This document shows positions 51,721 through 60,689 of a stretch of DNA of 64,000 bases, in pieces. How positions within the stretch are numbered: position 1 is the first letter of the stretch; every line of letters starts with the position of its first letter. The DNA lies in assembly GCF_015356755.1 (NCBI RefSeq), contig NZ_JADFCO010000059.1:43719-107718 (forward strand). The letters run 5' to 3'. Below the pieces are notes generated by a model. The model saw only the letters and a list, made by a program, of their open reading frames with translations, searched no databases and was not told the DNA's origin. Both the position numbers and the translations under genes were made by a program. Origin of the DNA: Nonlabens antarcticus. GTDB taxonomy: Bacteria > Bacteroidota > Bacteroidia > Flavobacteriales > Flavobacteriaceae.

Positions 51721-53466
51721 CTATACGCTAACAGTTTTTTCGCTTAGTAAGGTTTTCATTTTATCCAATAATAGTGCCTTCCTTTTTTCGTGGAAATTTC
51801 CATATTCATTCAAATTCAAATCGACATCTGGAATTAAATGAGCGTTCAAAAATTGAGTTCTATTATTTTCATTTGTTTCTTTCTCAACCCAATCCAACAG
51901 ATTCATATTACTCTTGGACATATTCTCATTGGCATCTAACATTTGAAGGTTATAGATAGAATTGTAAGTGTGCCATCCATAGCTTTCTTTGTCGGAAGCT
52001 TCAAGATTATTAAACTCAAATGCAGAATGTATATGGTCTTTATGAAAATTATTATTTCTATAATCTAAATCTGGATATAATAGAGAGAGAATAGAAAAAG
52101 CATACTGATTGTCTTTCTGTGTGAAAAGTACTTCTTCTATAAATTCATCGCCAACGCTCGTATCCTTTCTTATATGATTAAAAATAGAATTGACAGGAAA
52201 AGAAGTAATCTCTGGCTTAATTTTCATTTCAACTACATTGTCCGTGAAAGTCCTTCTTATTTGAGATAAAACTGAATCTGATGTTCCACCAAAAATCCTC
52301 TTAATCAACACTATGTGAAGCCATTTTTTTATCGATTCTCTGTCCTCTTTGAACTCTATCTTAGTTGAATAATCTCTATAAATATTCTTGTGGTACAAAT
52401 AATAAATGATAGGGATTACAGAGTTCTTGGAAGTCAAAGTGTAATCCGTAAATCCGAAAGTTTTTATTAAATCAAATGTGGATAGGATTGAATCTCTAAT
52501 CTTTTCCCATTCTGTCTCAAAATCCTTTGCGTTACCTTTGGAAAAGTTTGTAACCCTAAACTTAATATCTCGACTGTACAAATAAAGAAAGGATTTAAGT
52601 ATTAGGTCTTTGGATATTGAAAAACCCTTATCTCTTATACTATCTACAAGTTTATGAATCTCTTTACGCGCATCTTTTTTTGTCCAGTTTGCAACTGCAA
52701 TAGACATTAATAAATCTGAAAAATTTAAAGGTTCGCCACCACTATTTATCCTGATAAAAATGTTTAGCGCCTTATCTAAACTTTGGTCTTTTTCAAGGAA
52801 ATAATTAATTATAGGCTTTTCCATTATGGTTCGCCTTAGCTGTCTTATTGCTTTCCGGGAAAAGCTACTTTCAAATTCTTCTACAAACTCATCAAAAGCT
52901 TCATCCTCGGTATAATTTAAAATTGCACCTACCTTAAACCATTTTTGTTCATTCGCTTCGTAAATTTCAGATTCTTCTGTTTCAGATTTTTCAAGAAAAC
53001 TAAATTCGTATATTCTGCCATCTTCCTCGTCTTGAAGTTCAGTTGTAATGTTCAAATACAAATGGCGCGTTGGAATACTCCATTCTGTATCTTCCCACTT
53101 TCTACGGTACTCTTTATAACCGAAACTACCTTTTAACCCAAGATATAAAGAAGTTAATCTTTGCTGACCATCTAAGACCGCATTAAAAGAACTGATACCA
53201 TTTGTTGAAATTTCCTCATTGTGGGTTTTATATCGTTCGCGATACTCATTTATGAACTTGTAGAATCTATATCCTTTTGACGTGGTTTCTTCTACTTTCC
53301 AAAATAGAAAAGAACTGATTGGATAATTTCTCATTATTGAATCAAAAAGCCATTCAATTTTAGAGTGATTCCAAATGAATTCTCGTTGTATGGCTGGAAG
53401 TAAAAACTGATTTGAGTCTATTTTTTCGATTGCATCAGAAATGGTTATAGGGGTTTGAAATGACAT
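51721..53466 (-). CDS. DUF262/DUF1524 protein (GmrSD-like), defence operon
   Basis: 581 residues. The N-terminal DUF262 (ParB/Srx-like NTPase) domain shows FLLPAIQREFIWNHSKIEWL (about 20-40) and the signature FNAVLDGQQRLTSLYLGLKG (about 90-110). The C-terminal region contains the HNH-type NxHKDHIHSAFEF near residue 480, the DUF1524 nuclease motif. Proteins of this architecture include GmrSD type IV restriction enzymes, which cut modified DNA, and other phage-defence nucleases. It follows the RES-like gene and precedes the AlbA_2 gene on the minus strand. Confidence 0.82.
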   Translation of the reverse strand: MSFQTPITISDAIEKIDSNQFLLPAIQREFIWNHSKIEWLFDSIMRNYPISSFLFWKVEETTSKGYRFYKFINEYRERYKTHNEEISTNGISSFNAVLDGQQRLTSLYLGLKGSFGYKEYRRKWEDTEWSIPTRHLYLNITTELQDEEDGRIYEFSFLEKSETEESEIYEANEQKWFKVGAILNYTEDEAFDEFVEEFESSFSRKAIRQLRRTIMEKPIINYFLEKDQSLDKALNIFIRINSGGEPLNFSDLLMSIAVANWTKKDARKEIHKLVDSIRDKGFSISKDLILKSFLYLYSRDIKFRVTNFSKGNAKDFETEWEKIRDSILSTFDLIKTFGFTDYTLTSKNSVIPIIYYLYHKNIYRDYSTKIEFKEDRESIKKWLHIVLIKRIFGGTSDSVLSQIRRTFTDNVVEMKIKPEITSFPVNSIFNHIRKDTSVGDEFIEEVLFTQKDNQYAFSILSLLYPDLDYRNNNFHKDHIHSAFEFNNLEASDKESYGWHTYNSIYNLQMLDANENMSKSNMNLLDWVEKETNENNRTQFLNAHLIPDVDLNLNEYGNFHEKRKALLLDKMKTLLSEKTVSV

Positions 53467-53526
53467 AAATTTCTTGGTTGGTTTTAGTTTCTATTATGCA
53501 GTTGGCATTTATTTTATATTATTTTT

Positions 53527-54372
53527 TTACCAGCTTATTAAATTATTTTCGATATCAAATCCTGAAGCTTCTACTTTTCCAGTTTCGGTAAATCCGTGTT
53601 TTCCGTTTTCATTTTTGGAAACGGTTAACTCATTTCTCAGGATATGTGTGAGTTCAAGATTATTTCCTAAAATATAATCTGAATTAATCGCAAAATTGAT
53701 TCCTTGTTCGCCAAAAGGTACACTTGGATAATAAATTCCATCTACTTTACCCTCGGAATGAGCAAGAGCCACGTTGCAATAGGCTGTTGTTATAATATAT
53801 GTTTTTCGGTCATTTTTTGCAGATTTCCTGAACTTCTCGAAAAGAAATCTATAAAATAAGATTGTAGCTTCTCTTATTTCAGGGTCACTTTGTTCAATGA
53901 AAGTTTCCATAGCTGCTCCGTGTTCTTTGTCGAACTCCGAAATTCTATGGTCTTTATCGGGTGTCGTTACTATAATTCCGATTAAGGGTTTCTTTAATTG
54001 CCAACGCCCAATTGTAACGTAAACTTTATCGCCAAAATCTTTTGTATCAGACCAATACTCGACTAACTCAGCAAATGAAGTAGGTCTATTTTCTGAACAG
54101 TAGAATTTAGACTGAAAAGGTCTATTACATCTCGCAAAATCTTTGACAAATTTATTTGGTGTTATTGAGATGTCGGATATTAATGGAAATAAATCATCGT
54201 CTTCGTGGGTGCGTGTTCTGAAAAATACTGATTTGGCAGGAATTTCATATTGTAAAACTGGAAGCCTTCCTATGGTTAAATAGGCTAAAACCGCTTTTTC
54301 GTAAGCGTACTCATTTTCTGGATTTATCGCTTCCAATAAAGTAATAGCTTTTTTTACATTTTCAACAGTCAT
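53527..54372 (-). CDS. RES-domain-like protein embedded in the restriction operon
   Basis: 281 residues, cytosolic. The central part resembles the RES fold of NAD-degrading toxins: an Arg pair in VFFRTRTHED (about residue 50), NRPFQSKFYCSEN followed by the Glu in FAELVEYWSD (about 95), and a Ser in GIYYPSVPFGEQGINFAI (about 220). These correspond to the R, E and S that name the domain. An N-terminal helical segment (about 1-45) is extra. No Xre-type antitoxin gene is adjacent. It starts 12 bases after the Res subunit gene ends. The assignment is by motif recognition only; a fold search is needed to confirm it. Confidence 0.5.
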   Translation of the reverse strand: MTVENVKKAITLLEAINPENEYAYEKAVLAYLTIGRLPVLQYEIPAKSVFFRTRTHEDDDLFPLISDISITPNKFVKDFARCNRPFQSKFYCSENRPTSFAELVEYWSDTKDFGDKVYVTIGRWQLKKPLIGIIVTTPDKDHRISEFDKEHGAAMETFIEQSDPEIREATILFYRFLFEKFRKSAKNDRKTYIITTAYCNVALAHSEGKVDGIYYPSVPFGEQGINFAINSDYILGNNLELTHILRNELTVSKNENGKHGFTETGKVEASGFDIENNLISW

Positions 54373-54384
54373 ATTCTTTTAGTT

Positions 54385-56958
54385 CTATGTACTCAATTCT
54401 TTATCCAAATTACTCGTAAATAGGCCTTGAACCAATTTACCATTTCTCAAATATTCAAAGAAATCATCATAATTCTCAGGACTTAGGAAATGAAAATTAT
54501 AGCGTTGATTCACATTATTTTCTTCAAGTTGTTTATTTAATTCCTGAAAATGAATGGTCGCCCATTTAAATTTTGCTTTATTTAAATCAGAATAGTCTTG
54601 GTCATCTTTAATCTCGACAACGGTAATATATTCTATTTCCGTATCTGAGGTTTTAACAAAAAAGTCTGGATTGAATTTGCCCTGTTTTGTATGGTTTCCT
54701 GATTTACTTGATAGCGAATACTCAATAGTATAGAAGCTTTGATTAGTTGATTTTAGCCAAGCATCCAAGGCTTTGGAATTTTCATTCCTAACCAATTTTT
54801 CAGCAAATTTTCTTTCAGGTGTTGCGTTAAGGAACGCTAAATCTACCGGTGTTTTAAAATCATAACTATTTGCCTGCAAAGTAGCATTACGAGGAAAAGT
54901 TCCATCATCAATTACTTCCTGCAAAAAGTTTAAGACGTCTGTGTCTTTAACTTCTTCATTGTAATTATTTGAATACATAACCGTAGAATTATGGCGTAAA
55001 TTCCCTATTGACAATGTTTCCTTTATTCTTTCTTTAGTTGAGATAACAAAGGGCTTTTGCGCTATTCTGACTAATTCAAGCGATTTATTTTTTCGTCTTA
55101 GAAGCGTATTGAATGAAGAAAAAATATTTCGTTTATTCTTTTCGTTCAATTCATCTCCTTCCAGACCAACCTTATCCATAGAACGCCTTATCAGCTTTGT
55201 AATCTCTTCTTTGGGCGGAAGGTTGTTTTTTGTGTATTGACCTTCTTGTAATTTAAGTGTAACACCTTCCCATTCTCTCGTCTGAAACTCGTGATAGATT
55301 TTATCAACGATTTCCTTAATTGGTGTCATTCTATTTTTAATCTTGTACTCTACACTCTTATAATCACTCGCAAGGTTGGTATATGTTGTTTCCTGACTTA
55401 CTTGGTCTACCGAAGATTCTAAGTTTATGATACCTTTATAATTAAACTCTTTCTCTTTACTGTTGTTTTCTACCGCTTTTTCAATTTTGTTGTAATCTAT
55501 ATTGTAAAGTTCAAAATGAAATTTACTCCTATCGCCATCGATTAAGTTAGAACTCTCCAATCGCATTTCTAACTCCAGTACTTCATCTACCAATCCTTTA
55601 ATTTTTGAGCCCCAAGATGAATGGTTAAATATTGTAACTTCTGCATTATTTATATATTCAGGCGGCACTCTTAGTCCTCTACCTAAAACCTGAGAAATCA
55701 ATAATTTTGAATTAAAAGCTCTTTCTTCCATAGGGACTATTTGGAATACATTCTTAACATCCCATCCCTCTGTAAGCATAGAAACGGACACAATCCATTC
55801 TACAGTAGAGTCTTGTTCATCTACTTCCTCTAAACGAATTACATTATGCTTATGTACCTTATCTGAAGTTACCGTCATAACCAATTTATCCCGAACCTCT
55901 TGTTCTTCCAAACCTTCTTCCAGCATTAAAAATTCAACCAATCGTGTTTCAAGTCTTTTGGCATTTGTAATATTGTTTGTTACCAGAATTGTTAATGGTT
56001 TTACATTTTTGTAAGTAACTTTATTATTGCTATGGTTCTGATATATTTTCTGAAATCTTTGGTCTTCGTTTATGCTATCATCCTCTGAAACATAATTAAT
56101 CTTCTTAACAAATTTTTCATCAACAGCTTCTCGTAAAGAGTATCTGTAAATAACGTCATTGAAGTAATCATTCCCTATATATGCTGTACCTGTAAAACCA
56201 AGCATATATTTAAAATTATAACCATCGTCCAATAAAAATTTCTTCCATATTTTTAACCCTCTTGCTTCTGTAGTATTACCTGAAATCTTATTATAAATGT
56301 GATGGGTTTCATCATTCAAAACTACCGTGTCAAAACCTCTTTTGAAACCAAAACTATCTTCAATTGATGAACCTGTCCTTTCGTAAACAGCGTGGACATT
56401 TTCAATACAAATGGCACCTTCATCCACGGTAACACTTCCATCAACTATACTCGGATTTCTAATAATTGCAGATGGCGGAATTGTTTCTTTTAGAATTGGG
56501 TCAGAAACCAAGGCTAAAAACTTTTTATGCAGTTCTTTTTCAATTGTCGTTGATGGACACAAGACGAGTACTCTTTTGACCAAGCCTAAACCTAATAAGA
56601 TTTGTGCTATGCCATACATTACGTAACTTTTTCCCGTTCCTGTAGCAAGGTCTATTGTCGCAGATAACTTTGAAGGTAACTGTAGCTTACGGTGGTAATC
56701 TGCAAGCTCAGGATATCTCTCCCGTAATTGAGGATTTTGATAATGATTTTTAGAAACCAAGTCTTGAATATTAGTATACTCTTTGGATGCCAAGTAAATG
56801 ACTGAACTTCTTATGGCTTTCTTTTGGTATTCCCTTGTTCCACAAAGTGCATCCAAAAACCTATCCCAATAAGGAAGTGGTAGCTCGCTTTGATTATAAA
56901 ATTGATTTACTTTTAATATTAAATCTTTTGTGTCGTATCGCTTTTTTTCCTGAATCAT
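54385..56958 (-). CDS. res: Type III-like restriction subunit Res (helicase-nuclease)
   Basis: An 857-residue SF2 translocase. Walker A ATGTGKSYVMYG (about 105-116), DETH box LNDETHHIY (about 216-219), motif III LGFTGTAYIG, and helicase C-terminal motifs SVSMLTEGWDVKNVF and SQVLGRGLRVP. Near the C-terminus FNPDFFVK...VVEIKDDQD (about 770-790) is a PD-(D/E)xK nuclease. It cuts unmodified DNA together with Mod. Its start overlaps the mod stop by 4 bases (ATGA), as usual for mod-res pairs. Confidence 0.9.
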   Translation of the reverse strand: MIQEKKRYDTKDLILKVNQFYNQSELPLPYWDRFLDALCGTREYQKKAIRSSVIYLASKEYTNIQDLVSKNHYQNPQLRERYPELADYHRKLQLPSKLSATIDLATGTGKSYVMYGIAQILLGLGLVKRVLVLCPSTTIEKELHKKFLALVSDPILKETIPPSAIIRNPSIVDGSVTVDEGAICIENVHAVYERTGSSIEDSFGFKRGFDTVVLNDETHHIYNKISGNTTEARGLKIWKKFLLDDGYNFKYMLGFTGTAYIGNDYFNDVIYRYSLREAVDEKFVKKINYVSEDDSINEDQRFQKIYQNHSNNKVTYKNVKPLTILVTNNITNAKRLETRLVEFLMLEEGLEEQEVRDKLVMTVTSDKVHKHNVIRLEEVDEQDSTVEWIVSVSMLTEGWDVKNVFQIVPMEERAFNSKLLISQVLGRGLRVPPEYINNAEVTIFNHSSWGSKIKGLVDEVLELEMRLESSNLIDGDRSKFHFELYNIDYNKIEKAVENNSKEKEFNYKGIINLESSVDQVSQETTYTNLASDYKSVEYKIKNRMTPIKEIVDKIYHEFQTREWEGVTLKLQEGQYTKNNLPPKEEITKLIRRSMDKVGLEGDELNEKNKRNIFSSFNTLLRRKNKSLELVRIAQKPFVISTKERIKETLSIGNLRHNSTVMYSNNYNEEVKDTDVLNFLQEVIDDGTFPRNATLQANSYDFKTPVDLAFLNATPERKFAEKLVRNENSKALDAWLKSTNQSFYTIEYSLSSKSGNHTKQGKFNPDFFVKTSDTEIEYITVVEIKDDQDYSDLNKAKFKWATIHFQELNKQLEENNVNQRYNFHFLSPENYDDFFEYLRNGKLVQGLFTSNLDKELST

Positions 56959-58982
56959 CCCTTCGTATTTTTATTGGTAAATACCTCGCGGAATTCATTG
57001 CCATAAATGTCGATATATACTGCACTTACTTTAGAGCCACAATCTTCAATGGAAACATTAGCTTTACCATCCTCACTAACAATATCAGCAGCAAAAAATA
57101 CATCGGACATTAAAAACTCATTGCCGTTATAGTTTTTATCTACAACAACCATTGCCAAGGCTTCCAGACCAGGAATATCTTCCAAGGTATCTTCATCAGG
57201 GTAGTAGGCTTTAAAAGCCTTTATTGTGATTACACCATCATCAAACGAGGACTTAACTTCTGGTTGTCTTATAAAGTGAAAACCAACTGCATTTTCAAGT
57301 GAATTTACGTTGCTGGAACTGGTAGGCTGTCTGAATTTTTTAAATTTCTCCTTATGCAATTCTTGAATAATTTGATATGGTACTTTCAAAAAGTAATAGC
57401 GCACATTCCCTATCTCATAGTAATCATCAATAAATTGAACAGAATTTGCTGGCGCTATAATATAGATACGGTCGCCAACTTTTTTGCCAATATTTTTGTG
57501 AAGAATTTCTAAATAATCTTCATCAACTGCTGCATCCTTATGCTCCCAATATTTCCAAATCAATACGTCATACCCATCCTTACGTTCTCCTTGAAATTCA
57601 ATACCTGCAATTTTTTTTGGTTTTGGGGTTACTTCAAAGAGATTTAGTACGAAGTCTTGATATTCTTTATGTTGTAATGAAAATAGTTTTTCTATATCGT
57701 AAAAACCCGTATTAATCGTGTGAAATGATGTTGACTTCTTGCCAAAATCTTTAGTTTTATTTTTTAGAGATTTTGAGTTTTGAATTGTCAATATTCTTTT
57801 TTGAATCGTGTAAAAAGCAAATTTACCAATATCACAAGTAATCCATTTTCTACCTAATTTTTCAGCAACTGAGGCTACGGTTCCGCTACCTCCAAAAAAA
57901 TCCAAAACTAAATCATCCTTATTGGTTGACAACCGTATAATTCTTTCGATTAGTTCTTCAGGCTTTTGTGTGGGATAACTAACTCGCTCTTTGGACTGTG
58001 AATTGATGGGATTTACTGTATCCCATAATGACTGTAACGGAATTCCTTTTAATTCCTCTAAATACTTTTTAACCCGGATTCCTCCCTTGTTCGTAAAGTG
58101 CAAACGATTCTCAGAATCAAGTCTTTCCATTGTTGATAATGGACATCTCCAATATCCTTTTATGCCTTTGTATTCATAGGTATAACCTGAACCCTTTAAC
58201 CCCTTAGCTGTTACAGGACCATCAGTCCATAAACGACCATCTTCATCTTGATTACGAAAGCGTTTCAAATGTTTTTCTGAATAATACTCATAAAGCTGAT
58301 TCCATATATATTTTTCAGAATTTGTATAGTAGAAAATAAATTCACAGTTTATTCCTAACTTTCCGCTATCGCTGTGAGCACTTGTTCTTTTCCAAACTAT
58401 TTCATTACGAAAATTACCTTCTCCAAAAATCTCATCTAATATGGTTTTGATATAGTGAGATTTTTTTTGGTCAAGATGAATATAAATACTTCCATCACGA
58501 GCCAAAATTTCTTTGGCAATAATTAATCTTCTTCGTATAAACTCTACAAATTCAGCATCTTTAGCCTTGTCTGTATATGCTTTTTGACCTTGTGACCCTG
58601 AAAAATCAGATTCTGTCGCAAATGGTGGGTCTATGTAAATTAATTTAACCTTTCCCTTAACCTTGTCTTTTATAAGTGGGTCTTCATTTTTGTAAATGGT
58701 TTTGAGAAATTGAAGGTTGTCGCCAAATACAATCATATTTTTCCAACCGTCAGGATAAGACTCACGGTCGCCGTTATACGTTCTTTCAATTTGTAAAGGT
58801 GCGGCAGTTACTCCATCTTCGTCTGCAAGAATATCTTCTTTACGCATTTTTCCAGCATAAACGAGTTCATATTCCTTTTGAATAGTGGGGAAAAGCTTGT
58901 ACTTGAAGTCCTCGGGTAGTTGCTCGCCCTTTTGTAATTTTTCTATTAAATAGTCCTTTTCTCTTTGGCTTAATTCTGTCAT
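56955..58982 (-). CDS. mod: Type III-like DNA methyltransferase subunit Mod
   Basis: A 675-residue beta-class amino-methyltransferase. Motif IV is LIYIDPPFATESDF (DPPF at 118-121 instead of DPPY), the target recognition region lies around 200-330, and motif I LDFFGGSGTVA (363-367) follows, the order of type III Mod proteins. It methylates adenine (or N4-cytosine) in the recognition sequence and carries specificity for Res. The C-terminal part from about 430 is long and of unknown role. It is the first gene of the five-gene defence operon, with the promoter at 59003-59033. Confidence 0.9.
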   Translation of the reverse strand: MTELSQREKDYLIEKLQKGEQLPEDFKYKLFPTIQKEYELVYAGKMRKEDILADEDGVTAAPLQIERTYNGDRESYPDGWKNMIVFGDNLQFLKTIYKNEDPLIKDKVKGKVKLIYIDPPFATESDFSGSQGQKAYTDKAKDAEFVEFIRRRLIIAKEILARDGSIYIHLDQKKSHYIKTILDEIFGEGNFRNEIVWKRTSAHSDSGKLGINCEFIFYYTNSEKYIWNQLYEYYSEKHLKRFRNQDEDGRLWTDGPVTAKGLKGSGYTYEYKGIKGYWRCPLSTMERLDSENRLHFTNKGGIRVKKYLEELKGIPLQSLWDTVNPINSQSKERVSYPTQKPEELIERIIRLSTNKDDLVLDFFGGSGTVASVAEKLGRKWITCDIGKFAFYTIQKRILTIQNSKSLKNKTKDFGKKSTSFHTINTGFYDIEKLFSLQHKEYQDFVLNLFEVTPKPKKIAGIEFQGERKDGYDVLIWKYWEHKDAAVDEDYLEILHKNIGKKVGDRIYIIAPANSVQFIDDYYEIGNVRYYFLKVPYQIIQELHKEKFKKFRQPTSSSNVNSLENAVGFHFIRQPEVKSSFDDGVITIKAFKAYYPDEDTLEDIPGLEALAMVVVDKNYNGNEFLMSDVFFAADIVSEDGKANVSIEDCGSKVSAVYIDIYGNEFREVFTNKNTKG

Positions 58983-59002
58983 TTGGTGGTAAAAATAAGT
59001 GT

Positions 59003-59033
59003 TAAAGATATTGGTATAATTTCACGTTGCAAA
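59003..59033 (-). promoter_or_regulatory. Promoter of the defence operon
   Basis: On the minus strand TTTG (59030-59033) is followed after 19 bases by TATCTTTA (59003-59010), a 7/8 match to TAnnTTTG. Transcription would start roughly 10-15 bases before the mod ATG, giving a very short leader. Confidence 0.65.
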
Positions 59034-59073
59034 AAAAGGGTTAAGATAATTTTAAGATTATCATTTATTAACC
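59032..59073 (-). terminator. Terminator of the mob operon
   Basis: Two-block stem GGTTAA-GATAAT...ATTATC...TTAACC (59039-59073 on the plus strand), followed on the minus strand by a run of seven T. It lies 30 bases past the mobC stop and directly abuts the -33 element of the defence promoter. Confidence 0.6.
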
Positions 59074-59103
59074 GTTTAGCCCAATGAATTAAGGTGTTTA
59101 ACG

Positions 59104-60684
59104 TTATTTAAATATAGACCGTGCTTCCTCATAAACCCGCTCAAAATTAGCTCCCAAATCAGCTTTAGAAAACTGTTTAGTCTCATTAGGAAGTTCCCTT
59201 TGAATGTCGGCTAATTTAAACTGCACCTTTTTATCCCTACCATCTGCATAAGTGATAAACTCGCCCTGTTTCAACCTGAAAAATACGTCCGCCCGAATCT
59301 TTGGGATTTCCTTTTCGCCCGTAGTAATGCGAGTATCAAAATCGAGGTTATGTCCTCGACTTATGCTCTTGGTTGGGTCTTTAATGATTTCAAAAAAGCG
59401 TTCGTAATATTTTGCGGTGTCCGGGTCATTTACCTTTCCGAAAAATTGATAGGATAGATTACTAAGAATCGCCTTGCTTGCCTTATCGCCATACATCATA
59501 TCATTCTGAATTTTATCCTGCATCACATAAATCGTAGAAATATTATAGCTTCTCAATGTTGCAGGAATTCGATGCATATTCAATAAACGAATGGTTGGTG
59601 CTTCTTCCATAAGCAAGAATGATGGTTTTGAATTACGCACGCTCATTTGCTTTGTAATAGTGTGTATAATTGTAGCGATTACTGGTGAATACGAAGTTTC
59701 GAATTTTGGGTTGTTCACAATCGAAATTACGCAGGGATTTTCAGCACTATTTATATTTAGCGGTACTTCATCTGCGGACAAAGCCATAAAAATCCGTTGT
59801 GTACTAATTCTTTTCAGCGCATTTGCCAATGTGCTTTTTACACCAGCGGTCTGCCTTTCAGAATCCTTGCCACTTATAAAGGCATCTGCCATTGCTCGTG
59901 ATGTGGTGTTGGTTTCCAGAAACTGAATCAAACTTTTAGTATCGAGAAATTGATAAACCGCAATTAAATGTGGCAACGTACAAAACTTGGGATAGTCCGT
60001 TTTCAGTTTCCAAATCAAACCACCAATCAACCCTTCTGCAGCATCGTTGAAGAATTTTGTCGTGCCAGTTGTTCCGCTTTCTCTTTGCTCTAATAGATTC
60101 TCAATCAACACCCTTGACACCTCGTTTACGCTTTCCTCATTCTCTAAATACCGTGGCGCAATAGGATTTACCTTATGAATGATTTTATCGAAGGAAATGA
60201 CCTTAAAAGGGATGTCGCTATCCTTGAAAAGCGGATATGCCATTTCGGTCAATTCAAAATCTTTATAATCGTGAATAATTCCGCAGAAACCTTCTTTTTC
60301 AAAATGCTTTAGAAATCCATAAACCACGCTTTCGGTTTTACCACTTCCGGCAGAACCAATGATGGATGCACCACGTTTGATATTATCCAATCTGAAATTT
60401 CCTTTAGTAGTTGCAAAGTTTACTTGGTATCTGCTGTCGCCATTTTTCGGGCTTTCGGTTTTATGTAGAAAAACATACAGTCCTATATTAATTAGCATTA
60501 GCGGACAAACCAAATAAAGTAATATAAATATCAATTCATTTCCTTCAGACAAATAGAACACGAGAACTGAAAGCGATATGCTATTCAACACAAACGCATA
60601 TTTTGATACTCGAAACATTCCATAGAAAACGGTACTGGCCAAACCAATAATTGAAAGTATCGTTATAAGATTGTCTATCTGCAT
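59104..60684 (-). CDS. mobC: MobC: VirD4-type coupling protein
   Basis: A 526-residue type IV coupling ATPase. Two N-terminal membrane helices (about 1-70) precede the motor domain: Walker A ASIIGSAGSGKTESVVYG (about 106-123), Walker B-like SFLLMEEAPTIRLL, and IYVMQDKIQNDMMYG. It brings the relaxase-DNA complex to the transfer channel. It is the last gene of mobA-mobB-mobC on the minus strand, 5 bases after mobB. Confidence 0.88.
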   Translation of the reverse strand: MQIDNLITILSIIGLASTVFYGMFRVSKYAFVLNSISLSVLVFYLSEGNELIFILLYLVCPLMLINIGLYVFLHKTESPKNGDSRYQVNFATTKGNFRLDNIKRGASIIGSAGSGKTESVVYGFLKHFEKEGFCGIIHDYKDFELTEMAYPLFKDSDIPFKVISFDKIIHKVNPIAPRYLENEESVNEVSRVLIENLLEQRESGTTGTTKFFNDAAEGLIGGLIWKLKTDYPKFCTLPHLIAVYQFLDTKSLIQFLETNTTSRAMADAFISGKDSERQTAGVKSTLANALKRISTQRIFMALSADEVPLNINSAENPCVISIVNNPKFETSYSPVIATIIHTITKQMSVRNSKPSFLLMEEAPTIRLLNMHRIPATLRSYNISTIYVMQDKIQNDMMYGDKASKAILSNLSYQFFGKVNDPDTAKYYERFFEIIKDPTKSISRGHNLDFDTRITTGEKEIPKIRADVFFRLKQGEFITYADGRDKKVQFKLADIQRELPNETKQFSKADLGANFERVYEEARSIFK

Positions 60685-60689
60685 ATCTA

